Source: Microvirga flavescens
GTDB lineage: Bacteria; Pseudomonadota; Alphaproteobacteria; Rhizobiales; Beijerinckiaceae
NCBI RefSeq assembly: GCF_003290125.1
Contig: NZ_QMKH01000001.1
Span: 806,001 to 870,000, forward strand
Length of the DNA stretch: 64,000 nucleotides
Reading direction: 5' to 3'
Made by a program: the position numbers and the translations under genes. This document shows positions 51,809 to 60,992 of the stretch, piece after piece. A model generated the notes under the pieces. The model was given only the letters and a program-made list of their open reading frames with translations, was not told where the DNA came from and made no database searches. Numbering within the stretch: position 1 is the first letter of the stretch; each line of letters opens with the position of its first letter.

Positions 51809-52824
51809 CGTCTCAAACGACAGATAACGCTCTTCCCGATCTGCCGCGCACGCCGCGCGATCTCGTGCCGCTGCTTCTCGTGCCGGCACTGATCGTTCTC
51901 TCCGCGCCGCTTTTCGGCAATCTCTCCTCCTGGGTCACGCTCACGGTGGCGGGCCTTGCGATGGGCATGATGATCTTTCTCATGGCCTCAGGCATGACCC
52001 TCGTGTTCGGCCTGATGGACGTGATCAACTTCGGCCACGGCGTCTTCATCTCGCTCGGGGCCTACGCCACGCTCATCGTGCTCGGGCCGCTCGCCGGCTG
52101 GGCGAAGGCGGATTCGGTGTGGCTGAACCTGGGCCTTCTTGGCCTGTGCATTCTCGTGGCGATGCTCACCACGGGCGTGATCGGGGCGCTGTTCGAACGC
52201 ATCATCGTGCGCCCCGTTTACGGCAGCCACCTGAAGCAGATCCTCGTCACCGTCGGCGGCCTCATCGTCGCCGAGCAGATGATCCATGCGATCTGGGGTG
52301 CGTCGCCCATCACCATCGCGCTGCCCGAGACGCTGCGCGGCGCTTTCGTCTTCGGCGATGCCGCCATCGAGCGCTACCGCGTCTTCGCCATCGGCGTGGG
52401 CCTGAGTGTCTTCGCGGTTATGTATCTAGTCCTCAACCGCACGCGCATCGGCCTTCTCATCCGCGCGGGCGTTGAGAACCCTGAGATGGTGGAATCGCTC
52501 GGCTACCGCATCCGCCGCCTTTTCGTCGGCGTGTTCGTCGCCGGTTCGGCACTTGCCGGTCTCGGCGGCGTCATGTGGGCGTTCTACCGCCAGACGCTGA
52601 CGGCGGGCATGGGCATGGAAGTGATGGTGCTCGTGTTCATCGTCATCATCGTCGGCGGCCTCGGCTCCATCGGCGGGTGCTTCGTCGGTTCGCTCCTCGT
52701 GGCGCTGGTCGCCAACTATGTCGGCTTTCTTGCGCCGAAACTCGCTCTTGTCTCCAACATCCTTGTCATGGCGCTGGTTCTCGTCTGGCGTCCGCAGGGC
52801 CTCTTTCCGGTGACGCGCCAATGA
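51805..52824 (+). CDS. HAAT-family ABC transporter permease (LivH-like)
   Basis: A 339-aa inner-membrane protein from ATG 51805. It has about eight to nine helices and the family signatures MDVINFGHGVFISLGAYAT near the N-terminus and GLGGVMWAFYRQ ... VVMVLVFIVIIVGGLGSIGGCFVGSLL near the C-terminus. One of two permeases of the importer. Confidence 0.92.
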   Translation: MTSQTTDNALPDLPRTPRDLVPLLLVPALIVLSAPLFGNLSSWVTLTVAGLAMGMMIFLMASGMTLVFGLMDVINFGHGVFISLGAYATLIVLGPLAGWAKADSVWLNLGLLGLCILVAMLTTGVIGALFERIIVRPVYGSHLKQILVTVGGLIVAEQMIHAIWGASPITIALPETLRGAFVFGDAAIERYRVFAIGVGLSVFAVMYLVLNRTRIGLLIRAGVENPEMVESLGYRIRRLFVGVFVAGSALAGLGGVMWAFYRQTLTAGMGMEVMVLVFIVIIVGGLGSIGGCFVGSLLVALVANYVGFLAPKLALVSNILVMALVLVWRPQGLFPVTRQ

Positions 52825-53930
52825 CGGACGCCACGCTCTCTTCCCTCCCGGTCTCTTCCCTGCCCCGGCAGGGCGGCCTGTTGCGCACGATCCTTTCCGC
52901 TGATCCGCCGCGCTCGAAGGCTCTGTCGCTCCTGCTGCTCGTCGTGCTGCTTGCGCTCGTGGCGACGCCCTTCGCGCTGCCGGGAAGCCAGCCCCTCGGC
53001 ACGGCGGCGAAGATCTGCATCTTCATCCTCCTCGCGGCGAGCTACGATCTTCTGCTCGGCTATACCGGTATCGTCTCCTTCGCCCACACCATGTTCTTTG
53101 GCATCGGTGGGTATGGCATCGCGATTGCGCTGAACAAGCTCGGCGCGACCTGGAGCTCGGTGTTCATCGGGCTCGTCGCGGCGCTGGCGCTCTCGGCAGC
53201 GCTCGCCTTCATCATCGGCCTGGTGTCGCTGCGTGTGCGCGCGATCTTCTTTTCGATGATTACGCTCGCGGTCGCCTCCGCCGTGCTGGTGCTTGCCTCG
53301 CAGATGTCCGGCATCACGGGCGGTGAGGACGGCATGTCGTTTCAGCTTCCGCCGGAGCTTCGCCCGGCCTTCAAGCTTGGCACGTTCCTCGACACGGCGA
53401 TCAACGGGCGGCTTCTCGCCTATTACCTCGTGTTCTTCGTCGCGCTCGGCATGTTCCTGCTGCTCTTGCGCATCGTGAACTCGCCGTTCGGGCGCGTGTT
53501 GCAGGCGATCCGCGAAAACGAGTTCCGCGCCGAGGCGTTGGGCTATCGCGTCGTCTCCTACCGCATCGCGGCGTCCGTCATCTCCGCGCTCGCGGCGACG
53601 GTGGCCGGCGCGCTGCTGGCGCTGTGGCTGCGCTACAACGGCCCGGACACCACGCTCTCCTTCGCGATCATGATCGACGTGCTGCTGATGGTCGTCATCG
53701 GCGGCATGGGCACGATGTATGGCGCGGTGATCGGCGCTGCGCTCTTCGTGCTGGCGCAGAGCTATCTGCAGGTGCTCATGGGTTCGATCAGCGAATCGCT
53801 CGCCGCGGTGCCGCTGCTCGCCAGCCTCACGCATCCGGACCGCTGGCTGCTCTGGCTCGGCATCCTGTTCGTGGCGAGCGTCTATGCGTTCCCGGGCGGC
53901 ATCGTGGGCCGTTTGCGGAAGACGTCTTAA
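52821..53930 (+). CDS. HAAT-family ABC transporter permease (LivM-like)
   Basis: A 369-aa membrane protein from ATG 52821, overlapping the LivH-like gene by 4 bp. The N-terminal residues carry SYDLLLGYTGIVSFAHTMFFGIGGYG, and the C-terminal VLLMVVIGGMGTMYGAVIGAALF is typical of LivM. Last gene of the operon; an intergenic repeat follows rather than a simple terminator. Confidence 0.92.
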   Translation: MTDATLSSLPVSSLPRQGGLLRTILSADPPRSKALSLLLLVVLLALVATPFALPGSQPLGTAAKICIFILLAASYDLLLGYTGIVSFAHTMFFGIGGYGIAIALNKLGATWSSVFIGLVAALALSAALAFIIGLVSLRVRAIFFSMITLAVASAVLVLASQMSGITGGEDGMSFQLPPELRPAFKLGTFLDTAINGRLLAYYLVFFVALGMFLLLLRIVNSPFGRVLQAIRENEFRAEALGYRVVSYRIAASVISALAATVAGALLALWLRYNGPDTTLSFAIMIDVLLMVVIGGMGTMYGAVIGAALFVLAQSYLQVLMGSISESLAAVPLLASLTHPDRWLLWLGILFVASVYAFPGGIVGRLRKTS

Positions 53931-53952
53931 GCGCGGGAACCGCCGCGCTTCC

Positions 53953-54070
53953 CCCCTCTCCCTTAGGGAGAGGGTTGGGGTGAGGGGTTCCGCCCTTGCC
54001 GGAGAACCCTCCGCATCCCCCTCTCCCTCGCTTCGCTCGACCTCTCCCCGCCGGGGAGAGGTGAAGGGTG
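53953..54070. repeat. palindromic intergenic repeat, copy A
   Basis: Contains two inverted-repeat units (CCCTCTCCC/GGGAGAGGG and CCTCTCCCC/GGGGAGAGG). A 24-bp core (CCCTCGCTTCGCTCGAC... at 54025-54048) is identical to 60944-60967 in copy B. Such REP-like elements are common between convergent genes in alphaproteobacteria. Confidence 0.82.
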
Positions 54071-54095
54071 CGGTGTGTTGTTGAGGTGAAGGCGC

Positions 54096-54899
54096 TCACG
54101 CCTGCTTCAGCATCCACTCGTGATCTGGATCGTTGTGGAATTTCCAGACCCGCTTCGGCCCCGCCATCACGTTGAGATAGTAGAGCTCATAGCCGTGCGG
54201 CGCGCCGACGGGGTGGTAGCCCTTGGGCACCAACACCACGTCGCCGTCGGAGGCCGCGAGCGTCTCGTCGAGGCTGCGGTCGTCCGTGTAGACCCGCTGC
54301 AGCGCGTAACCCTGCGGCGGGTTGAGGCGGTGATAATAGGTCTCTTCCAGCAGCGACTCGTTTGGCAGCGCGTCCCGGTCGTGCTTGTGCGGCGGGTAGC
54401 TCGACCAGTGGCCGGAGGGCGTGATGACCTCCACCACGAGCAGGCTTTCCGCCGGTTCCGTCTCGGGCAGGATGTTGCGGACATGGCGCGTGTTCGTGCC
54501 CTTTCCGCGGGTTTCCTGCCCCACCTGATCGGGGCGGATGACCCGCGCAGGCAATGTGCCGGTGCCCGGCGCGGTGCATAAGGCGACTTCGCAATCCGTC
54601 TCGGCGGTGAGCGACCAGTCGGATTTCGCGGGTGCGTAGAACGACCACGGGTCCGGTTCGAACGGCGAGGCGCGACCGCCGATCACGCCGAAATCCTGGC
54701 CGCCTGAGGCGACCCTCGCCTTGCCGGAGAGCATGACGAGGCAAGCCTCCCGGTCTCCCGTCGCCTGCTTCACGCTTTGCCCTGCCTTGAGGCGATAGAC
54801 CTCGAAGCCGACATAGGTCCACCCGGCGGAAGCCGGCGTGATCGCATGAATGCGCCCGTTGGAATCGGGCTTGCTCGGTTTGACCAGGAGTTTCGACAT
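54096..54899 (-). CDS. iolB: 5-deoxy-glucuronate isomerase
   Basis: A 267-aa cupin-fold enzyme. LNPPQGYALQRVYTDDRSLDE, GDVVLVPKGYHPVGAPHGYELYYLNVMAG and the SSYPPHKHDRD metal-binding region (His, His, Glu/His pattern) match IolB. It isomerises 5-deoxy-glucuronate to 5-dehydro-2-deoxygluconate, step four of inositol degradation. It is the last gene of the minus-strand iolC-D-E-B operon, 12 bp after iolE. Confidence 0.95.
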   Translation of the reverse strand: MSKLLVKPSKPDSNGRIHAITPASAGWTYVGFEVYRLKAGQSVKQATGDREACLVMLSGKARVASGGQDFGVIGGRASPFEPDPWSFYAPAKSDWSLTAETDCEVALCTAPGTGTLPARVIRPDQVGQETRGKGTNTRHVRNILPETEPAESLLVVEVITPSGHWSSYPPHKHDRDALPNESLLEETYYHRLNPPQGYALQRVYTDDRSLDETLAASDGDVVLVPKGYHPVGAPHGYELYYLNVMAGPKRVWKFHNDPDHEWMLKQA

Positions 54900-54911
54900 G
54901 ATGCTCGATCC

Positions 54912-55796
54912 TTACCGGAGGCCCGCTTCCTTCAGGAAGCGCGTGAGGTTGGCATAGCCTATCGTGGCATATTTCAGCGGGTTCGCCTTCTTCGGGTCCT
55001 GCTCGGCTTCGATGACGACCCAGCCGCTGTAGTTCGGCAGTTCCTTGAACACGGAGACGAAATCCACCATGCCGTCGCCGGGCACCGTGTAAACGCCCTC
55101 GATGACGGAATCGAGGAAGCTCCAGTTCTTCGCCTTGGATTCTTCCATCACGGCCTTGCGCACATCCTTGGTGTGGACGTGGCTGATGCGATCCTTGTAG
55201 CGGCGCGCCAGCGCTGCCGGGTTCGCGCCGCCCCAGGTGGCGTGGCCGGTATCGAGGAGAAGATGCGCGGCAGGGCCCGTCGAGCGCATGAAGGCGTCGA
55301 TGTCGTTCTCCGATTCGACGATGGTGCCCATGTGGTGGTGATAGACGAGGCGCACGCCTTCCTTCAGCGTCGCTTCCGCCACTTGCGTGATGCGGCGGCC
55401 AAATTCGGCCCAGTCGCTCTCCTTCATCACTGGGCGCTGCGAGAGCGGCTTCGAACGGTCACCATGAATGGCGTTCGAGGTCTCAGCGAAGACGAGGACG
55501 TTCGAGCCCATCGCCTTCAGGAGATCGAGATGCGCACGTAGGTGCTTCATCTCCTCATCCGCATCGCGCTTGAGAAGCTCGGCGGAATACCAGCCGGAGA
55601 CGCAAGCCATGCCGAAGGGCGCGAGCGCCTTCTTCAACGCTTCCGGCTCGCGCGGAAACTTGTGGCCGAGCTCCATGCCCTCGAAGCCGACTTGGCGAGC
55701 TTCCGCGAGACAGACCTCCAGCGGCGTCTCGCCGCCGAGTTCCTGCATGTCGTCATTCGACCAGCCGATAGGATTGGCCCCGATACGGATCGTCAT
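54912..55796 (-). CDS. iolE: myo-inosose-2 dehydratase
   Basis: A 294-aa TIM-barrel protein from ATG 55796 (MTIRIGANPIGWSNDDMQ); the longer open frame upstream is discarded because a GAGAGA ribosome site lies before this ATG. Motifs IRIGANPIGWSNDD, LGHKFPREPEALKK, LLLDTGHATWGG and VIEAEQDP match IolE. It dehydrates scyllo-inosose to the diketone used by IolD. Located between iolD and iolB. Confidence 0.95.
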   Translation of the reverse strand: MTIRIGANPIGWSNDDMQELGGETPLEVCLAEARQVGFEGMELGHKFPREPEALKKALAPFGMACVSGWYSAELLKRDADEEMKHLRAHLDLLKAMGSNVLVFAETSNAIHGDRSKPLSQRPVMKESDWAEFGRRITQVAEATLKEGVRLVYHHHMGTIVESENDIDAFMRSTGPAAHLLLDTGHATWGGANPAALARRYKDRISHVHTKDVRKAVMEESKAKNWSFLDSVIEGVYTVPGDGMVDFVSVFKELPNYSGWVVIEAEQDPKKANPLKYATIGYANLTRFLKEAGLR

Positions 55797-55827
55797 GTGC
55801 GTTTTCTCTCGTTGTGCGTTTGTCGGA

Positions 55828-57675
55828 TCAATCGCCCACGCGCTGCGCGCCGAGGGCGGTTTCATAGTTCTTGCGCGCCGTGTTCACCTCATCGCGCGAG
55901 GACACTTCCGGAACCGCCACGTCCCACCAGTGCCCGCCCACGTCAGTCGAGATCAGCGGGTCGGTATCGATGAGGATCACGGTGCTGCGGGTGGCGGCGC
56001 GCGCTTTCTTCAGCGCGTCCTCGAGTTCTGCGATGCTCTTCACCTTCACCGCGTCCGCGCCGAGGCTCGCCGCGTGGGCGGCGAAGTCGATGTTCGGCAA
56101 GGTGACGTGGTTGGTGTGCTGCAACAGATTGTTGAAGCTCTCGCCACCGGTCGCACGTTGCAGGCGGTTGATGCAGCCGTAGCCGCGATTGTCGAGGAGA
56201 ACCACCGTGAGCTTCTGGCCTAGCATCACGGAGGTCGCGAGTTCGGAATTCATCATGAGGTAGGAGCCGTCGCCCACCATCACGATCACCTCGCGGGAAG
56301 GATCGGCCATCTTCACGCCGAGCCCGCCCGCGATCTCGTAGCCCATGCAGGAATAGCCGTATTCCATGTGGTAGCCGAGAGCGGCGCTCGCCTTCCAGTG
56401 CTTGTGCAACTCGCCGGGCAAGCCGCCCGCCGCGCATACCACCACATCGGTCGGCGAGGACGTGCGCTGCACCGCGCCGATGACCTGCGCGTCGGAGGGA
56501 AGTTCGGCATTCGTCGGATCGGTGAAACGCGCGGAACTCCCGAACCAGCGGGTCTTTTCGTCTTTCGCTTTCGCCGTCCAGACGTCGGGAGCCTTCCAGT
56601 TGCCGAGCGCCTTGCTCAATTCATCGAGCCCGACCTTCGCATCCGTCACGAGCGGTTGCGCATTGTGCTTTGTCGCGTCGAAGGCCTGAACGTTGAGGCC
56701 GACGATCTTGCGGTTCGGGTTCTTGAACAGGGCCCATGAGCCGGTGGTGAAATCCTGCAGGCGCGTGCCGACCGCGATCACCACATCGGCTTCTTCCGCG
56801 AGCGCATTCGCAGCAGCCGTGCCGGTGACGCCGATGGCGCCGAGATTGGCGGCGTGATCGTGGGGCAGGCTCGATTTGCCGGCTTGCGTCTCCCCGACGA
56901 AGACGCCGTGGCGCTGCGCGAATTCGCCGAGCGCCTTCTCCGCGCCGGAATAGAGCACGCCGCCGCCTGCGACGATGAAAGGCTTCTTCGCGTTGCGGAT
57001 GATCTCGGCGGCCTTCGCCAATTCGCTCTCATCGGGCCGCACGCGGCGCGGCGTCCAGATCTTTTCCGCGAAGAAACTCTCCGGATAATCGTAAGCCTCG
57101 GCCTGCACGTCCTGGCAGAGCGCGAGCGTTACGGGCCCGCAATCGGCGGGATCGGTGAGGACGCTCATGGCGCGGTGCAGCGCGGGGATGATCTGCTCGG
57201 GCCGCGTGATGCGGTCGAAATAGCGCGAGACCGGCTTGAAGCAGTCATTGGCCGAAACCGTGCCGTCGGAAAAATTTTCGATCTGCTGCAGAACGGGATC
57301 GGGCAGGCGGTTCGCGAACACATCGCCGGGGAGGAGCAGAACCGGCAGGCGGTTCACATGCGCGACGGCGGCAGCCGTCACCATGTTCGTCGCGCCGGGC
57401 CCAATGGAGGTGGTGCAGGCCATCATGCGGCGGCGGCGCGAGGCTTTCGCGAAAGCGATGGCCGCATGCGCCATGCCCTGCTCGTTATGGGCGCGGTAGG
57501 TCGGCAGGCTGTCGCGCACGCCGTAGAGCGCTTCGCCAAGGCCAGCCACGTTGCCGTGGCCGAAGATGGCGAAGACGCCGCCGAAGAGCGGCAGCACCTT
57601 GCCGTCGATCTCGGTCTTCTGCGCGGCGAGAAAGCGGGCGACGGCTTGCGCCATCGTAAGGCGGATCGTGCTCAT
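55828..57675 (-). CDS. iolD: 3D-(3,5/4)-trihydroxycyclohexane-1,2-dione hydrolase
   Basis: A 615-aa thiamine-diphosphate enzyme. The TPP motif GDGSYLMMNSELATSVML and N-terminal FGHGNVAGLGEALYG ... YRAHNEQGMAHAAIAFAKA are typical of IolD, and the length is in the usual range. It hydrolytically opens the inosose ring in inositol catabolism. Sits between iolC and iolE on the minus strand. Confidence 0.95.
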   Translation of the reverse strand: MSTIRLTMAQAVARFLAAQKTEIDGKVLPLFGGVFAIFGHGNVAGLGEALYGVRDSLPTYRAHNEQGMAHAAIAFAKASRRRRMMACTTSIGPGATNMVTAAAVAHVNRLPVLLLPGDVFANRLPDPVLQQIENFSDGTVSANDCFKPVSRYFDRITRPEQIIPALHRAMSVLTDPADCGPVTLALCQDVQAEAYDYPESFFAEKIWTPRRVRPDESELAKAAEIIRNAKKPFIVAGGGVLYSGAEKALGEFAQRHGVFVGETQAGKSSLPHDHAANLGAIGVTGTAAANALAEEADVVIAVGTRLQDFTTGSWALFKNPNRKIVGLNVQAFDATKHNAQPLVTDAKVGLDELSKALGNWKAPDVWTAKAKDEKTRWFGSSARFTDPTNAELPSDAQVIGAVQRTSSPTDVVVCAAGGLPGELHKHWKASAALGYHMEYGYSCMGYEIAGGLGVKMADPSREVIVMVGDGSYLMMNSELATSVMLGQKLTVVLLDNRGYGCINRLQRATGGESFNNLLQHTNHVTLPNIDFAAHAASLGADAVKVKSIAELEDALKKARAATRSTVILIDTDPLISTDVGGHWWDVAVPEVSSRDEVNTARKNYETALGAQRVGD

Positions 57676-57754
57676 GCGGGCTCCTGTCGAAGGGCGTCAG
57701 CAAATTGTGTGGGCATCGTCATCGAAGGCAAGTCTTGCAACCGGTCAAGGGCCG

Positions 57755-59668
57755 TCAGGCGGCTTTCACGTTCGCGGAAACGCGCTGCCAGGCGTCCACG
57801 AGGCGCTGGAAGCGTCCCGCCATGTCGGCAATGGCGGCCTCGTCCGTGATCTCGCCCTTCAACCAGCGGCGCGCCGCATCGTTGAAGATGGTGCGCCCGA
57901 CGGCAAAGCCCTTCACCTGCGGTTCGGCTGCAGCCGCCGCGAAAGCGGCTTCCAGCTCATCCTCCGGCGCTTCGAGGCCAAGCAGAACGATGCCCCGGCA
58001 GAGCGGGTCGTTTGTCGTGATGACCGCGCCGATGGCGTTCCACGCGGCTGTGTCCTTTTGCGGCTCGAGCTTCCACCAATCCGGCTTGATGCCGAGATCA
58101 TAGAGGCGTTGCAGCACGGTGGGGATGGTGTCGGTCTTCAACGGCCCGTTCTTGCCCGCGATGATCTCGACGAGCAATTCGCGCCCCACGCGCTGCGCGG
58201 CGTCATAGAGGCGCAGCAAATCACGCTCCTGCCGCGCCTTCATCTCCGGTGGATCGTCTGGATGGTAGAAGCACAGGCACTTGATGGTGTGGCCGACAGG
58301 CCATTCGATCAGCTTCGCGCCAAGGCTGCCGCCGTCTTCGAAATCGAGCGGGCGCGAGCCGGGAAGCTCCACCGGACGGCCGATCCAGAAGTCGTGATCC
58401 GCCGCGCGGAACAGGGCCTCGCGGCCGTAAGTGCCGTCGAGCAGCATGCCGAAGCCGGGGCGGCCATCGGCCACTTTCGCAGCGGCCTTGACGGCGAGCA
58501 CCTTGAAATCGGGAATGCGGTCGACGGAAGCGCCGACCTCCTTCGCCATCGCTTCGAGCTGCATGCGATGGTCGATGGCGAGCGCCATGAGCGTCTCAGG
58601 TCCGGGACGGCGCGTCGTTGCCCAGTGAATGTGGTTGAGGTCTTCATCGAAACGCAGCGCCTTGTGGCGGCTGCCGTGTTTCAGGAAGTGCTGCAATTCA
58701 GGGAAGGTCGGAATTTCCGGCGAGCAGAGCAGGCGCGAGACAGCGAAGGCGCCGCTCGCATTGGCATAAGCGCAGCAGGTCTCCAATGCCTCGTCCTTCA
58801 GCCAGCCGCGCAGGAAACCGGAGAGGAACGCATCGCCCGCGCCGAGCACATTGTAGACCTCGACCGGAAAGCCCGGTCCCCTGATGCCCTTGTCGAGGCT
58901 GTCGGGAATGTCGCCGGGAAACACCACGCAGCCCATCGGCCCGCGCTTGCAGACGATGGTGCCCTTCGACACGGCGCGGATGTTGCGGAGCGCCTGCAAG
59001 GTCTCCTCCGACCCGCCTGCGATGTGCAATTCCTCTTCCGTGCCGACGATAAGATCGCACTCGCTTAAGATGGGCTTGAGATGTTCCGTCACCGCATCCG
59101 AGCGCACGTAGCGGGATTCGCCCGCGCCGTGGCCGAGGAGGCCCCAGAGGTTCGGGCGGTAATCGACATCGAAAACGACTTTGCGGCCATGCGCCTTGGC
59201 AATGGCGATCGCCTTCTTCTGTGCGGCGGCGGTCTCTTGCCGGGAGAAATGCGTGCCGGTGACGACAATGGCGCCCGCGGAGGCGATGAAGGCCTCGTCG
59301 ATATCGGCCTCGGTCAAGGCCATGTCGGCGCAGTCGGCGCGGTAGAAGATCAGCGGGAAGGATTCCTCGTCGCGCACGCCGAGGATGACGAGGGCGGTGA
59401 GCCGCTTTTCGTCGGTGACGATTCCCTTCGTCGAGACGCCCTCTCGCTCCATCTGCTCGCGGATGAAGCGGCCCATGGCCTCATCGCCCACCCGGGTCAC
59501 GAGGCCGGATTTCAGGCCGAGCCTTGCCGTGCCGATGGCGATGTTGGCCGGGCAACCGCCGACAGCCTTGGAGAAGGAGGCCATATCCTCCAGCCGTCCG
59601 CCCACCTGCTGACCGTAAAGGTCCACGGAGGCGCGGCCGATGGTGATCACATCAAGGGTCGGCTTCAT
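57755..59668 (-). CDS. iolC: bifunctional 5-dehydro-2-deoxygluconokinase with DUF2090 aldolase-like domain
   Basis: A 637-aa fusion. Residues about 1-320 are a PfkB-family kinase (VIGRASVDLYGQQVGGR; the anion-hole GAGDAFLSGFLRG near 275); residues about 330-637 are a DUF2090 domain (LALDHRMQLEAMAKEVG-like start, then LGIKPDWWKLEP and RGIVLLGLEAPEDEL), the class that replaces IolJ. It thus phosphorylates DKG and probably cleaves DKGP to malonate semialdehyde and DHAP. The start has SD GGGAGGAA; two operator-like repeats lie upstream. Confidence 0.94.
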   Translation of the reverse strand: MKPTLDVITIGRASVDLYGQQVGGRLEDMASFSKAVGGCPANIAIGTARLGLKSGLVTRVGDEAMGRFIREQMEREGVSTKGIVTDEKRLTALVILGVRDEESFPLIFYRADCADMALTEADIDEAFIASAGAIVVTGTHFSRQETAAAQKKAIAIAKAHGRKVVFDVDYRPNLWGLLGHGAGESRYVRSDAVTEHLKPILSECDLIVGTEEELHIAGGSEETLQALRNIRAVSKGTIVCKRGPMGCVVFPGDIPDSLDKGIRGPGFPVEVYNVLGAGDAFLSGFLRGWLKDEALETCCAYANASGAFAVSRLLCSPEIPTFPELQHFLKHGSRHKALRFDEDLNHIHWATTRRPGPETLMALAIDHRMQLEAMAKEVGASVDRIPDFKVLAVKAAAKVADGRPGFGMLLDGTYGREALFRAADHDFWIGRPVELPGSRPLDFEDGGSLGAKLIEWPVGHTIKCLCFYHPDDPPEMKARQERDLLRLYDAAQRVGRELLVEIIAGKNGPLKTDTIPTVLQRLYDLGIKPDWWKLEPQKDTAAWNAIGAVITTNDPLCRGIVLLGLEAPEDELEAAFAAAAAEPQVKGFAVGRTIFNDAARRWLKGEITDEAAIADMAGRFQRLVDAWQRVSANVKAA

Positions 59669-59733
59669 GATATTCCTCCCACGAGGGAACAGTCCCGTCG
59701 TGATCGAGCCTGTTTCGCGGCTCTTGCAGCTAT

Positions 59734-59747
59734 AGAATGTTTATTCT
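59734..59747. promoter_or_regulatory. IolR-like operator variant (AGAA-N6-TTCT)
   Basis: Inverted repeat flanked by T and A, in the divergent iolC-iolG promoter. A variant of the GGAA-N6-TTCC IolR site of rhizobia; its centre is 30 bp from the consensus site at 59764-59777. Confidence 0.65.
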
Positions 59748-59763
59748 ATTAGCATCTTGAGCT

Positions 59764-59777
59764 GGAACATCAATTCC
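59764..59777. promoter_or_regulatory. IolR operator (GGAA-N6-TTCC)
   Basis: Exact match to the GGAA-N6-TTCC site described for IolR of rhizobia, extended to TGGAA...TTCCA. It sits between iolC (-) and iolG (+), 39 bp before the iolG start. Confidence 0.8.
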
Positions 59778-59815
59778 AAATTTGCCGTGAGCCGGCAAAA
59801 CAATCCGGGGGAAAC

Positions 59816-60805
59816 ATGATCAGGATCGCTGTCTTGGGCGCGGGCCGCATCGGCCGCATTCACGGGCGCAACGCCGCCAACCATAAGGACGCCCGCCTCG
59901 TGGCAGTGGCCGATCCGCACGCCCCCTCCGCGCAGGAACTGGCGGCGGCGACCGGCGCCGAGGTCGCTTCCCTCGAGAGCATCGTCGAGCGTTCCGACGT
60001 GGACGCCATTCTCATCTGCACGCCGACGACCACCCATGCGGATCTGATCGAGCGTGGCGCGAAGGCCGGCAAGGCGGTGTTCTGCGAAAAGCCGGTCGAT
60101 CTTTCGAGCCCGCGCATCGAGGCCTGCCTCTCCGTGGTCGAGAAGGCCGGCACGCCCCTGATGATCGGCTTCAACCGCCGCTTCGATCCCAATTTCGCAA
60201 GTCTGCGCAAGCGCCTCGCTGACGGCGAGGTGGGCGAGGTCGAGCTTGTGACGATTCTCTCGCGCGATCCCGGCCCCCCGCCGGTGAGCTACATCGCCAC
60301 GTCCGGCGGCCTGTTCCGGGACATGATGATTCACGATCTCGACATGGCGCGCTTCCTGCTCCTCGGCGACGAGCCGGTGGAGGTTCACGCGGTCGGCTCC
60401 TCCCTCGTCGATCCGGCCATCGGCCAGGCGGGGGATGTCGATACGGCGGCGGTGCTACTCAAGACCGCCAAGGGGCGCATCGTCCAGATCTCCAATTCCC
60501 GCCGCGCGACTTACGGCTATGACCAGCGCATCGAGGTGCATGGCTCGAAGGGCATGATCCGCGCGGGCAACATCCACCGCACGACGGTGGAAGTGGCGAA
60601 CGCTGCCGGCGTCACCGCCGATCCGGTGCAGGACTTCTTCCTCGAGCGTTACGCGGATGCCTATAAGGACGAGCTCGACGCCTTCCTCATCGCGGTGAAG
60701 GCGGGCAAGGCCTGCGACCCCACCGGCGTCGACGGCCTCAAGGCCCAGCGCCTCGCTGATGCGGCGACGGAGTCCGCCAAGACGGGCAAGCCGGTGAAGC
60801 TCTAA
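59816..60805 (+). CDS. iolG: inositol 2-dehydrogenase
   Basis: A 329-aa Gfo/Idh/MocA enzyme. The Rossmann fold starts LGAGRIGRIHGRN; FCEKPVDLSSPRIEA carries the EKP motif (catalytic Lys), and MMIHDLDMARFLLG the conserved Asp/His pair. FNRRFDPNFASLRKR is the typical IolG motif. It oxidises myo-inositol to scyllo-inosose with NAD+, the first step of the pathway. It is transcribed divergently from iolC, sharing two operator-like repeats, and followed by a hairpin terminator. Confidence 0.94.
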   Translation: MIRIAVLGAGRIGRIHGRNAANHKDARLVAVADPHAPSAQELAAATGAEVASLESIVERSDVDAILICTPTTTHADLIERGAKAGKAVFCEKPVDLSSPRIEACLSVVEKAGTPLMIGFNRRFDPNFASLRKRLADGEVGEVELVTILSRDPGPPPVSYIATSGGLFRDMMIHDLDMARFLLLGDEPVEVHAVGSSLVDPAIGQAGDVDTAAVLLKTAKGRIVQISNSRRATYGYDQRIEVHGSKGMIRAGNIHRTTVEVANAAGVTADPVQDFFLERYADAYKDELDAFLIAVKAGKACDPTGVDGLKAQRLADAATESAKTGKPVKL

Positions 60806-60828
60806 AGGGCAATCGGAATTTGTATGAG

Positions 60829-60856
60829 ATGGCCGGGCTCGTCCCGGCCATTTTTG
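60829..60856 (+). terminator. terminator after iolG
   Basis: A perfect 9-bp stem (60829-60837 and 60843-60851) with a 5-nt loop and a run of T residues after it. Ends the plus-strand iolG transcript ahead of the convergent regulator. Confidence 0.88.
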
Positions 60857-60888
60857 CGTCGGCATGAGCGAATGAAAGGCTGCTCGCC

Positions 60889-60983
60889 CACCTCCCCCTT
60901 GGGGGTGAGGGGGTGCGTGATCCGGGGGACTTGTAACCCCTCACCCTCGCTTCGCTCGACCTCTCCCTCAAGGGAGAGGTGGC
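60889..60983. repeat. palindromic intergenic repeat, copy B
   Basis: Same REP-like family as copy A (24-bp identical core at 60944-60967) between convergent iolG and the RpiR-type regulator gene; ends with CCTCTCCCTCAAGGGAGAGG. Confidence 0.82.
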
Positions 60984-60992
60984 GGGCAGTGC

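Noticed and set aside
52716-53834. 372-codon Arg/His/Glu-rich minus-strand frame opposite the LivM-like permease
   Set aside because: Low-complexity composition typical of an antisense shadow of a hydrophobic gene.
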